DNA from: Erwinia sp. SLM-02
Lineage (GTDB): Bacteria; Pseudomonadota; Gammaproteobacteria; Enterobacterales; Enterobacteriaceae
Direction: 5' to 3'
DNA: 64,000 bases
Assembly: GCF_037450285.1 (NCBI RefSeq)
Contig: NZ_JAQISN010000001.1
Coordinates: forward strand, 806,001-870,000
The translations under genes and the position numbers were made by a program. Shown here one piece after another: positions 17,134-24,904 of this stretch (the stretch's first letter is position 1; each line of letters opens with the position of its first letter). Under the pieces are notes generated by a model. That model saw nothing but the letters and a program-made list of their open reading frames with translations. It made no database searches and was not told the DNA's origin.

Positions 17134-17337
17134 GTGCAAGACAATGATTCAGATAGAAAAGCTCTCATAGGGTGTGCAATAGGCACAGCCGTGATAAGCC
17201 TGATGGCCAACGGGCATACACTAAGCAAAGAAAACATCATTTATGAGCTTGAGCGCATAAAAGCTGGTTCATCTGACTTCCAGGTCAAGAGTATCAGTAA
17301 AGCAGCCGCCGACATTTTAAGGAAGGGAGATCAATGA
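17134..17337 (+). CDS. YmgB/AriR-like small protein
   Basis: 67 aa from GTG 17134 with GAGAAAG upstream. The core KALIGCAIGTAVISLMANG followed by LSKENIIYELERIKAG matches the helical pattern of the YmgB/AriR family (biofilm and acid-resistance regulators acting through Rcs). Phages and prophages often carry short homologues. It lies 85 bases after the SOS operon and is not clearly part of it. A role in silencing or host regulation is possible but not shown. Confidence 0.5.
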   Translation: MQDNDSDRKALIGCAIGTAVISLMANGHTLSKENIIYELERIKAGSSDFQVKSISKAAADILRKGDQ

Positions 17338-17620
17338 TGATTAGCTCACAAGTGGCTTCAGCTTGAAAGCGCCAAAAATCATAGAGTATTTGGCCGGGTT
17401 TTTCCCCCATAAAGTTAGAGTTACTAAAAACAGCAAAACCCTCACTCCAATTCTTTCGTTCTCAACGGGGCTATTATAACTAAAGCTGTCTAAATGAAAT
17501 GCATAACGGCTAGTTTAAATTTACCAACGCCCAGTCTTGGATTATAATGACCAGATCGAGGCGTTTTCAGGTCTGCCAGAGCGGAAACGAGAACGGGCGA
17601 TGTTCATTCGGTTGTTCAAT
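17338..17620. other. Intergenic region without gene
   Basis: AT-leaning sequence between the AriR-like ORF and the octamer array. I see no ORF with a ribosome site and no clear promoter; it contains several short broken stems only. Confidence 0.5.
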
Positions 17621-17740
17621 TTAAAGAATTAAAGAATTAAAGAATTAAAGAATTAAAGAATTAAAGAATTAAAGAATTAAAGAATTAAAGAATTAAAGAA
17701 TTAAAGAATTAAAGAATTAAAGAATTAAAGAATTAAAGAA
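17621..17740 (+). repeat. 15 exact tandem copies of octamer TTAAAGAA
   Basis: 120 bases made of TTAAAGAA repeated fifteen times without a single mismatch, then TGGAAAGG. There is no spacer, so it is a simple sequence repeat and not a CRISPR. It lies beyond the terminator of the CHAT gene and outside any ORF. Confidence 0.97.
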
Positions 17741-17783
17741 TGGAAAGGGCGATTGGCAGGGCATGTGTAATTTTAATTGATAA

Positions 17784-17818
17784 ATTAAAAGTGTAACCTT
17801 ATACGGTTACACTTTCAT
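17784..17818 (-). terminator. Intrinsic terminator of the CHAT-protease gene
   Basis: Perfect 11-bp stem (AAAGTGTAACC 17788-17798 with GGTTACACTTT 17805-17815). On the minus strand it is followed by TTTTAATTT. It starts about 20 bases after the stop of the 819-aa gene, which therefore has its own transcription end. Confidence 0.8.
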
Positions 17819-17835
17819 CGTTTTAGGATGGAAAG

Positions 17836-20295
17836 CTAGTGCTTATGATCGGATGAGATTAAATTATCATTTCCGAATACATGCATTGCGGCATAAGCGC
17901 CAACACTAGGGTAAGTATCTCTGACTGAATTATTTGCAAAAAATGTAGATTCGGAAATGCTGTTACCGTCATTTAAAGCATTAATAAAACTTCTTGTCCA
18001 GATGCCCGTTAGAGTAACATTGTAACTCCAAGCAGGTGCTACAACGCACTGATAACCTAAATCTAGAACCTTGCTCACTAGTCCATCTACCTTCGTTGCA
18101 AACATAGCCGATTTAGAACTGCCAGAATGACATATAAATAATATGGCAATTTTCCCTGTCCCGAAAACGTCGTTTTCATTTATGAAATATTTACCCTCAG
18201 CCGGAGAAATGCTTTTGAAGCCATATAGGCTATCTTTTCCACCGTGTGAAATAAAAATATTAATGTCTTTGTTGAGATCGATTCTAGGATTTAGTGAGGA
18301 TATTTTCATTAAAGAAGTATCGTCAAAAAAACCTTGTATTTTATCATAGGCGATATTTATTGCGAAATCCCCCTCATCAGCAGGAGCCCAAAGCTTAATA
18401 AGTTTATGATCTGCTGTAAACGAATTTCCTTTAATATATAGCTCTACTGTAGAGGGTATATGCAAAGGAGCTAAATCGCCAAGTAATTTCCCAGAGGTTG
18501 TTTTTATAAGATTAGGAGGTAAGTAGGAAATGTTAATGTCACGAAATAAAATAATATTTTTTTCTTCGTATACATCAGTCAATATTGGCAGGTTGTCTAT
18601 TATATCGCAAGACTCGCGGTACCAATATTCATCATTAGAATCAAGTATGGATGACAAATTAGGCTGGTCATTAAAAGCAAGTAACTCCGTCTGTGTCGAC
18701 TCCCAGTTCCTTAGGTCTTTTATGTTAAAATTATCATTTTTGTGGAGGGAAAATTTCTTCTTCTTTAGACATACACTATAACTAAAGTCATCACAACATC
18801 CGGCCCATAGAAAAGTCGACTGCTCTGATTCTTCTATAAGATTTGAAATATGGTCCAAATAATCATTAAATATTGTTGGTGAAGGAAGATATACATCGGC
18901 CTTGAGAGGTATTAACTCCATTGATGTCTTTTCAGAGTTTATTTCAAACCCTAAAGGTCCAGAAGACAGTGCGTGCGCGATTAAAATACCCTCGAAGTCT
19001 AATGATTTCAGAGAGTTTTTTAGTAGGTTGTTTACAACCGGTTGCAGCATGGTAAGTTCATAATTTACATCTGTAAAATCTCTTGATTTTAGTATGTTTG
19101 AAATACTTTTCTGAACTTCCTCTTTATTATCCTGGACTACACTGGACATGGCTTTTCTATAATCCATAATTACAGTGCTTTTACAAAGTCTTTCATGTTT
19201 TTCTAATTTATCCAACGATCTTGATAAGTTTGGGTTTTCTTCGAACTTCGTTAAATTTTTTCTTTTCAAATTTAATAAAAAAACCAGCCATGGCAGTCCA
19301 GAAGCAACATCAAATTCTAAGGCATCATTATCTTCTAGGTACTCATTAACAGATTCAAATAAACCACCGCTATCCATTAGTAGTCTCATGTTAAATATTG
19401 CCATATCAAATTGATGTTTGTCATACGGGTCATTTATATTTAATTGATTATGTATTTGTATAATTCTATCTACAAAGGGATAAAGTCTGAAATTGCGTAA
19501 TAGTATCGTTAATTCCAAGAGTAATTTTGAAAGAAACATTTCATTCTCTTGGTGGGTGTAATTATATCCATGTATCATCAAATGTGCAGATAATAGCGAG
19601 TCAATTACATTGAATTGTCGAGAATAAATAGCCATCCTTACATAAAATGAATAATGCAACTTCTTGTCTCTAAAGCCTAACAATAGTGATGTTTCTGCTA
19701 AATCTCTTACTATCTGACTTTTTTTGTTAAGATGTAATTTATGTAGAGAAGAGCAAAGCATTATATAAAATTCGTATAACCTATCAACTTTTGGTGATAT
19801 TTGCCACATGTTTATTAATAGTATAATGACGATATTAACATCATCATTTTCTTGATCTGTATTTTTGAGATGCTCTTTTAGCATTGATAAAACAGTTGTG
19901 TATAGTCTTTTTTTTCCGAGAGTAGTTTTTCCTTTTTTATGATTTAAAAAGTTAAACTCGCCAAGATTAGTAAGAATATCACTTTCAAGGTAACTAGTTA
20001 GTTTATCTAAAGCCGGTTCTACATTCATTTGATGATGATTAAGTATCTTTACGCCATTTATATTATTAAGTTTTTCCATTAAGATAAATAATAAGGCTAC
20101 TACTGTATTATCCCCAATAGCATGAAAAACTTGCGAGAGCTTGCTTATTGAACCCCTGATTTCATTATCACTCTGATAATTATAAATGTTATCGTAGGCA
20201 ATCTCTAAAAGTCGCTGTAGTTCAGTTGCATCGTAATTATCTGAGTGTAATATGATTTTTTTTAATTCTACATCAATTAATTCGTAAATATTCAT
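17836..20295 (-). CDS. CHAT-domain (caspase-like) protease, candidate anti-phage protein
   Basis: 819 aa, very AT-rich (roughly one third GC) compared with both prophage and host. The start ATG 20295 follows AAGGA at 9 bases. The C-terminal ~250 residues are a caspase-fold CHAT domain. They carry a FRDINISYLPPNLI strand/helix pair, the catalytic His684 in FISHGGKD, the catalytic Cys722 in ILFICHSGSSKSA, then CVVAPAWSYNV and the closing helix DTYPSVGAYAAMHVFGN. The first ~450-500 residues are almost entirely helical and Leu/Asn-rich, like a TPR/HEAT-type sensor or scaffold. No signal peptide or membrane segment is seen. It is monocistronic, with its own terminator, on the strand opposite the phage late genes, and abuts attR. 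I infer a protease toxin activated by phage infection. No substrate gene (such as a gasdermin) is adjacent. Confidence 0.75.
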   Translation of the reverse strand: MNIYELIDVELKKIILHSDNYDATELQRLLEIAYDNIYNYQSDNEIRGSISKLSQVFHAIGDNTVVALLFILMEKLNNINGVKILNHHQMNVEPALDKLTSYLESDILTNLGEFNFLNHKKGKTTLGKKRLYTTVLSMLKEHLKNTDQENDDVNIVIILLINMWQISPKVDRLYEFYIMLCSSLHKLHLNKKSQIVRDLAETSLLLGFRDKKLHYSFYVRMAIYSRQFNVIDSLLSAHLMIHGYNYTHQENEMFLSKLLLELTILLRNFRLYPFVDRIIQIHNQLNINDPYDKHQFDMAIFNMRLLMDSGGLFESVNEYLEDNDALEFDVASGLPWLVFLLNLKRKNLTKFEENPNLSRSLDKLEKHERLCKSTVIMDYRKAMSSVVQDNKEEVQKSISNILKSRDFTDVNYELTMLQPVVNNLLKNSLKSLDFEGILIAHALSSGPLGFEINSEKTSMELIPLKADVYLPSPTIFNDYLDHISNLIEESEQSTFLWAGCCDDFSYSVCLKKKKFSLHKNDNFNIKDLRNWESTQTELLAFNDQPNLSSILDSNDEYWYRESCDIIDNLPILTDVYEEKNIILFRDINISYLPPNLIKTTSGKLLGDLAPLHIPSTVELYIKGNSFTADHKLIKLWAPADEGDFAINIAYDKIQGFFDDTSLMKISSLNPRIDLNKDINIFISHGGKDSLYGFKSISPAEGKYFINENDVFGTGKIAILFICHSGSSKSAMFATKVDGLVSKVLDLGYQCVVAPAWSYNVTLTGIWTRSFINALNDGNSISESTFFANNSVRDTYPSVGAYAAMHVFGNDNLISSDHKH

Positions 20296-20833
20296 CTTTA
20301 TAGATCCTTAAATAATTAAATTTTTTATTTGCATAATGGTTTTTCTAAAAATTAACAGGTACAAAAATCAATTGTAGTGATAATACATTAATGTTCGTCT
20401 TAAGCAACAACATGATATCCACTTCTGACATGTAGTAAACGAAAGAAACATTAAGCAGTGTACTGGCAGGAGTTTTGAAGTGGTTTATCATCTTGCGCCT
20501 AGTCAACCGCGATGCAATAGATTTGCTTGTGAGGCCCTGGCATAAAAAGTGCGCAAAGAGGCCACTTTACATCGCTAAGAAACCGCGACTCCTAACGCAC
20601 CCTTTTTTATCTGTTTACTGACTGGGGGTGATGACTGACGGTCTGAAAAATACGGTAGTTATCCTGCAATTGTCTTGTCTAGACTAGGCGATGGCGGGAG
20701 TTTAAGTCGCCGCCTAACTTTCATAAAAACACACATAATCAGTTTTTAACTAATTGATTCATATGATGTAAATTGATAGTGCTTATTATGAAATATCAAA
20801 TTATCTAAATGATTCATATGGTAAAAACGCGCA
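20296..20833. other. AT-rich region between CHAT gene and attR
   Basis: No supported ORF. It holds the upstream region of the CHAT gene and, near the att site, two copies of TGATTCATATG (20755-20765 and 20810-20820). These could be integrase or excisionase arm sites. Confidence 0.5.
20755..20820 (+). repeat. Pair of direct repeats TGATTCATATG beside attR
   Basis: Two 11-bp copies spaced 55 bases apart, the second ending 13 bases before the tRNA fragment. Spacing and position resemble arm-type binding sites of tyrosine integrases. This is inference. Confidence 0.45.
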
Positions 20834-20888
20834 ATTTAAAATCCCTCGGCTTATGGCTGTGTGGGTTCAAGTCCCACTCCGGGCACCA
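20834..20888 (+). other. attR: 3' half of tRNA-Leu(UAA)
   Basis: The segment starts in the anticodon loop (ATTTAAAATCCCT), continues through the variable arm (CGGCTTATGGCTG), the T arm GTGGG-TTCAAGT-CCCAC and the acceptor strand CCGGGCA, and ends with encoded CCA. This is the 3' part of tRNA-Leu(UAA) (leuZ type). The 5' half is absent; AT-rich phage DNA takes its place. Tyrosine-integrase elements that insert into a tRNA 3' end leave exactly such a duplicate, so this marks the right boundary of the prophage. It is not a working tRNA gene. Confidence 0.85.
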
Positions 20889-20944
20889 TATTCGCACTGT
20901 CGATTAAAACGAATAAAATCAAAGCAATATGTAGTAATGTCGTG

Positions 20945-20968
20945 ACCGCCCAAGGGCGGTTTTTTTGT
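20945..20968 (+). terminator. tRNA-Leu terminator
   Basis: ACCGCC - CAAG - GGCGGT with a run of T. It presumably terminated the original tRNA-Leu transcript before element insertion. Confidence 0.75.
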
Positions 20969-21011
20969 TTTTGTCCCCCACCTCCACTTGTCCTCAGGCA
21001 CAATTAGGCCG

Positions 21012-21764
21012 ATGATGGCGGCTCCTCAGCCAGCGTATGAGCCATCGCAGATGTTAATCAGTACCGACGAAGCCAGAACTATTAATACCGACAGCCGTCT
21101 GGCGTGCACGCTGGCGGCCGTTGCGGGTGCGCTCAACACGGCGGCTTTTGAGATCGTGGGCTTTTTCTCGGCGAATATGACCGGGAACGTCTCGTCGCTG
21201 TCGGACAATCTGGCGAAAGCCAACCTGAAGTCGGGTGCTCTGTTCCTCGCGGTGGTGCTGCTGTTTATTGCCGGTTCGGCCTTTTCCACGGTGATTATCA
21301 ACGCCGGGCGGAGGCGGGGAATACGCACTATTTTTGCGGCGAATATTCTGGTTGAAGCGCTGGCGCTGATCGCACTCGGTATCGTTGAAATGTGGTGTAA
21401 TCCGTCTTATCCGGGGCTGCTGCTGATATTCACATTGAGCTTTTTGATGGGCCTGCAGAATGCGGTGGTCACGCGCATCTCCAATGCCCGGGTGAGAACT
21501 ACCCATGTTTCCGGCACGGCGACGGACATTGGGATTGAGGTTGCAATGCTGATAGATGTTTTGAGGCGCAAGGAATCACCCAAGGACGCGCCGCTTTACC
21601 TCGAACGGCTGGGATTGCATTCTTCAACGCTTCTAGCGTTTTTTGTCGGCGGGATCGCCGGAATATGGCTTTCTAAACTGTTTAGCTATGTTTTCCTGAT
21701 CGTTATCGGCGTGGGGCTGCTTTATTTGTCCCTGGCAACGATATTCAAAAAACGGCCTGCCTGA
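21012..21764 (+). CDS. DUF1275 (YoaK family) membrane protein
   Basis: About 250 aa with six predicted membrane helices. The diagnostic family motifs are present: AGALNTAAFEIVGFFSANMTGNV near the N-terminus (GxFxxxMTGN) and FLMGLQNAVVTRISNARVRTTHVSGT in the middle. DUF1275 proteins are inner-membrane proteins of unknown transport function. ATG 21012 is taken for the AGG just upstream; TTG 20988 and ATG 21051 are alternatives. It is the first host-side gene after attR and has no operon partner. Confidence 0.8.
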   Translation: MMAAPQPAYEPSQMLISTDEARTINTDSRLACTLAAVAGALNTAAFEIVGFFSANMTGNVSSLSDNLAKANLKSGALFLAVVLLFIAGSAFSTVIINAGRRRGIRTIFAANILVEALALIALGIVEMWCNPSYPGLLLIFTLSFLMGLQNAVVTRISNARVRTTHVSGTATDIGIEVAMLIDVLRRKESPKDAPLYLERLGLHSSTLLAFFVGGIAGIWLSKLFSYVFLIVIGVGLLYLSLATIFKKRPA

Positions 21765-21882
21765 ATCCACTCGCGCCAGCCTGAACGGGCAGGCCCGGCT
21801 GGAATTTACCCTCAGGTTCGCCCCGACCCTGCTGAAATCACCCATTCATCCGCACGGATCGCAATGCAGTAAAACGAACAAC

Positions 21883-22473
21883 CTAACGCGGGAAGCGCTT
21901 TTCAAGCATTTCGGCGACTTCTGCGGCATACGGCAACGGAATAACACATACGCCGTTACGGTCGGCAAACACGATGTCACCGGGAGACACCACCACGCCG
22001 CCGCAGCTCACCGGGACGTTGATTTCACCGGTTCCCGCTTTACCTGAAGCGCCACAGGTCAGGCCCCTGGCAAAAATGGGCAGACCCATTTTCTCGCAGT
22101 CATCAATATCGCGAAACGCGCCGTCAATGATGACTCCGATCGCACCGTATTTAAGAGCAAGGCTGCTGCGCAAATCGCCCCAGTAAGCGCTTTCGGTATG
22201 GCCTTTCCCGGCAATCACCACGATATCACCCGGCTGCGCCAGCTCAATCGCGGTGGGAATAATCCCGCCTTCGCCCGGCGGCACCCGAACTGTAAGGGCC
22301 GGCCCGACGATTTTACCCGCCGATACCCAGGGTTTAATGCTGCTGGTCATGCAGTCGAAGATACCCGCCACGTCGCATAAATCCGGCGTGGCATAAACCG
22401 CCAGACGCGCCAGCAGCTGTGGGTCGGGTCGGTCGAAGGTCGTATTAACGCGTTTACCGTAGCTCATTGTCAT
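21883..22473 (-). CDS. RraA-like / HMG aldolase family protein
   Basis: 196 aa. The RraA fold is shown by TPDLCDVAGIFDCMTSSIKP, GPALTVRVPPGEG and VVSPGDIVFADRNGVCVIP. The divalent-metal aldolase motif is present: the Gly of YWGDLRSS followed about 20 residues later by RD in GAFRDIDDCEK (R-D-x2-D). This suggests a class II 4-hydroxy-4-methyl-2-oxoglutarate/oxaloacetate-type aldolase or decarboxylase and not the RNase E inhibitor RraA itself. The start could also be the ATG at 22467. A 43-codon ORF ends 15 bases upstream and probably shares the transcript. Confidence 0.78.
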   Translation of the reverse strand: MTMSYGKRVNTTFDRPDPQLLARLAVYATPDLCDVAGIFDCMTSSIKPWVSAGKIVGPALTVRVPPGEGGIIPTAIELAQPGDIVVIAGKGHTESAYWGDLRSSLALKYGAIGVIIDGAFRDIDDCEKMGLPIFARGLTCGASGKAGTGEINVPVSCGGVVVSPGDIVFADRNGVCVIPLPYAAEVAEMLEKRFPR

Positions 22474-22488
22474 TACCTGTCGTAGTCG

Positions 22489-22620
22489 TTATGGATTATC
22501 ACCCAATTCGTACTCAATCACGCTGGCGGTGCCCATCAGGCTGCCGTCTGCATCGCAGGCGAGCAGGGTAAAACTGCTGCTGTCCGGATGGTTGCGCAGC
22601 CGCAGGGCAATAATCTTCAT
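22489..22620 (-). CDS. 43-aa small protein upstream of RraA-like gene
   Basis: ATG at 22620 with CGGAG 9 bases upstream. The 43-codon frame starts MKIIALRLRNHPDSSSF and ends GDNP, with host-like codon use. It has no membrane segment. It ends 15 bases before the RraA-like start, so it is probably co-transcribed. I do not recognise the family; it looks like two beta strands of a larger fold, so it could also be a remnant. Confidence 0.5.
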   Translation of the reverse strand: MKIIALRLRNHPDSSSFTLLACDADGSLMGTASVIEYELGDNP

Positions 22621-22723
22621 TCGGTTTTCTCCGGCGCGTGAATTCATTTCCAGCCTGTGGCGGAAAGCTCAGGGACTATCTAAACTTTTTCCGATCCTCT
22701 TCCCATTTTTATCTGAGCGCGTT

Positions 22724-22756
22724 TATAATTGCCAGGTAATTTAGTTAGAACTCTAA
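22724..22756 (+). promoter_or_regulatory. Promoter -10 and MarR-type operator
   Basis: A TATAAT hexamer (22724-22729) is followed about 15 bases later by the perfect inverted repeat TTAGA-AC-TCTAA (22745-22756), set within a longer TTAG...CTAA. The repeat lies near the expected transcription start and 18 bases before the marR-like start codon. It is the likely autorepression site of the efflux operon. Confidence 0.6.
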
Positions 22757-22774
22757 TCATCAGGTCTCTATATA

Positions 22775-23206
22775 TTGAACTCCCAGGAACTGAACTTCTC
22801 CCGTTTGCTGCATCTTACGGCGCACGCCTGGCGTCAGGCGATCGATCGGCGGATGAAAGATAACGGCCTGAGCATGAGCAGCTGGATGGCCGTCGCCACC
22901 ATCGCCATTCAGGAAACGCCAATCAGTCAAAAAGAGCTGGCGCAGGCGCTGGGGCTGGAAGATGCCAGCGTGGTGCCGCTGATCGACCGGCTGGTCAAAC
23001 AGCAGCTGGTGGAGCGGACGCAGCCCGAAGAAGATCGCCGCAAGCGGCTGCTGCACACCACTTCACAGGGCGAAAAGCTGTATCAGCGGCTGAAGGTGGA
23101 GGCGGACGCACTGCGTAATGAGCTGCTGGCAAACGTCGATAAAGACGAACTGGCGGTCACGCAGCGGGTACTGCAGCAGCTACTGATTGCCACCGAGGGG
23201 AAGTAA
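22775..23206 (+). CDS. MarR-family repressor of the efflux operon
   Basis: 143 aa starting at TTG 22775. It has the winged-helix MarR fold: MSSWMAVATIAIQETPISQKELAQALGLEDASVVPLIDRLVKQQLVERTQ carries the recognition helix, and PEEDRRKRLLHTTSQGEKL the wing with its Asp-Arg pair. Family members bind small phenolic or hydrophobic ligands and lose DNA binding. The stop is immediately followed by the GTG of the MFS gene, so the regulator and pump are one operon. The palindrome just upstream should be its own operator. Confidence 0.85.
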   Translation: MNSQELNFSRLLHLTAHAWRQAIDRRMKDNGLSMSSWMAVATIAIQETPISQKELAQALGLEDASVVPLIDRLVKQQLVERTQPEEDRRKRLLHTTSQGEKLYQRLKVEADALRNELLANVDKDELAVTQRVLQQLLIATEGK

Positions 23207-24904
23207 GTGCGCCGCGATAAGCCTAATCCCTATGCGCCGCGCGAATGGGCCCCCGGTGAAAAACCCATGCTGCCCGGTTCGCCTTCCACGCCGCTGCACC
23301 CCGGTCATAAACGTATTGCCTTTGGCATTGTTGGCCTGCTGATCTCTATCACCGGCGCGCTAAGCAATGCGCTGGTAACGGCCAACCTGACCAATCTGCA
23401 GGGCGTGTTCGGCGCCTACAGCAATGAAATCGCCTGGCTGCCGGCGGTTTATGTGATGGGCAACATCTCTATCAACCTGCTGCTGGTGAAGTTCCGCCAG
23501 CAGTTTGGCCTGCGGGTGTTTACCGAAGCGTTTCTGGTGCTGTACGTGCTGGTGGCGTTTTTCCATCTGCTGGTTAACGATCTCAGCTCGGCGATTATCG
23601 TGCGTGCGGCGCACGGCATGGTGGGAGCGGCGCTCAGTTCGTTGGGCATTTACTATCAGATCCAGGCCTGGCCCGCGAAGCATCGACTGAAGGCGCTGGC
23701 TATCGGGCTGGGGGCATCGCAGCTGGCGATCCCGCTGGCACGCCTGTTCTCTACCGAGCTGCTGCAGCTTGAGGAGTGGCGCGGGCTGTACCTGTTCGAG
23801 CTGGGGCTGGCGCTGATGGCGCTGGGCGCGGTGCTGATCCTCAAACTGCCCCCGGGGGAGCGTACCCGCGTCTTTGAGAAAAAAGATTTCCTCACCTTCC
23901 TGCTGATGGCGCCGGGTATGGCGCTGTTCTGCGGCGTGCTGTCGCTGGGCCGGATTGAATGGTGGACCAGTACGCCGTGGCTGGGTGTCTGTACGGCGCT
24001 CGGCCTTGTGCTGGTGACGGCGGCCGTGCTGGTGGAACACAACCGCAGCAATCCGCTGATCAATACGCGCTGGCTGGGCAGCGGGGCGATCATTCGTTTG
24101 GGGATCGTGATGATCCTGCTGCGTATCATGCTGGCCGAGCAGAACACCGGCGCGGTGGGGTATCTGCAAACGGTGGGGCTATTAAATGACCAGATGCAGG
24201 GACTGGCGCTGGCTATTCTGGCCGGGGTGGCTTCCGGCATTATTTTCAGTGCGCTGACCATCAATCCAAAGCACCTGAGCTGGCCGATCGTCGTCTCGCT
24301 GATTATTGTGATGGTTGCCTCGCTGATGGATGCGCAGTCCAGCCCGCTGACGCGCGCGCACAACATGTATTTCAGCCAGTTCCTGCTCGGCTTCAGCACC
24401 TCATTCTTTATTGCCCCGGCGATGCTGCTGGGAGTTGGAGGCGTGGTCACGCAGCCCAAAAATCTGGTGAGCTTTGTGGTGCTGTTCGGTATGAGCCAGA
24501 ACATCGGCGGGCTGATGGGATCGGCGCTGCTGGGAACGTTTCAGACGTGGCGCGAGAAATACCACTCCAGCCTGCTCGGTGACCAGCTATCGCTGCTCGA
24601 TCCTAACGTCACCGACCGCCTGGCGCAGTATTCCAGTCTGTTCAGCAGCCAGCTGACCGACCCCGTTCTCACCAGCGCGCAGGGCACCACGCAGCTACAG
24701 ACGGTGGCGACACTGCAGGCAAACGTGCTGGCCTATAACGATGTGTATCTTCTGACGGCGGGGATCGCCGCCGTCACCTTACTCTGGGTGCTGTGGCGGC
24801 TTTCCCGCCTGCGCTATCTCAACTGGCAGCAGGCAAAACGGGAAGCGGAAGCCGAACAGCGGGCAATGCAACAAACGGCGACAACGATCGCGACGGGGAA
24901 ATAA
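23207..24904 (+). CDS. MFS (DHA2/EmrB-like) efflux transporter
   Basis: 565 aa with about 14 hydrophobic helices, starting at GTG 23207 directly after the MarR stop (GAGGGG upstream). The N-terminal cytoplasmic lead (PYAPREWAPGEKP) is followed by the first helix with ITGALSNALVTANLTNLQGVFG and EIAWLPAVYVMGNI. This is the DHA2 pattern seen in EmrB-type pumps that work with an HlyD adaptor. It exports hydrophobic or aromatic compounds using proton motive force. Its stop overlaps the adaptor start by one base. The substrate cannot be read from sequence. Confidence 0.85.
   Translation: MRRDKPNPYAPREWAPGEKPMLPGSPSTPLHPGHKRIAFGIVGLLISITGALSNALVTANLTNLQGVFGAYSNEIAWLPAVYVMGNISINLLLVKFRQQFGLRVFTEAFLVLYVLVAFFHLLVNDLSSAIIVRAAHGMVGAALSSLGIYYQIQAWPAKHRLKALAIGLGASQLAIPLARLFSTELLQLEEWRGLYLFELGLALMALGAVLILKLPPGERTRVFEKKDFLTFLLMAPGMALFCGVLSLGRIEWWTSTPWLGVCTALGLVLVTAAVLVEHNRSNPLINTRWLGSGAIIRLGIVMILLRIMLAEQNTGAVGYLQTVGLLNDQMQGLALAILAGVASGIIFSALTINPKHLSWPIVVSLIIVMVASLMDAQSSPLTRAHNMYFSQFLLGFSTSFFIAPAMLLGVGGVVTQPKNLVSFVVLFGMSQNIGGLMGSALLGTFQTWREKYHSSLLGDQLSLLDPNVTDRLAQYSSLFSSQLTDPVLTSAQGTTQLQTVATLQANVLAYNDVYLLTAGIAAVTLLWVLWRLSRLRYLNWQQAKREAEAEQRAMQQTATTIATGK

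Noticed and set aside
17621..17740. Possible CRISPR array
   Set aside because: The 8-bp units have no spacers between them, so it is a simple tandem repeat.
20834..20888. Functional tRNA-Leu gene
   Set aside because: The 5' acceptor strand and D arm are missing; only the 3' half is present.
23360..24504. Two long minus-strand ORFs opposite the MFS pump gene
   Set aside because: Arg/Gln/His-rich translations typical of antisense frames in GC-rich genes; the sense gene has clear membrane-transporter motifs.
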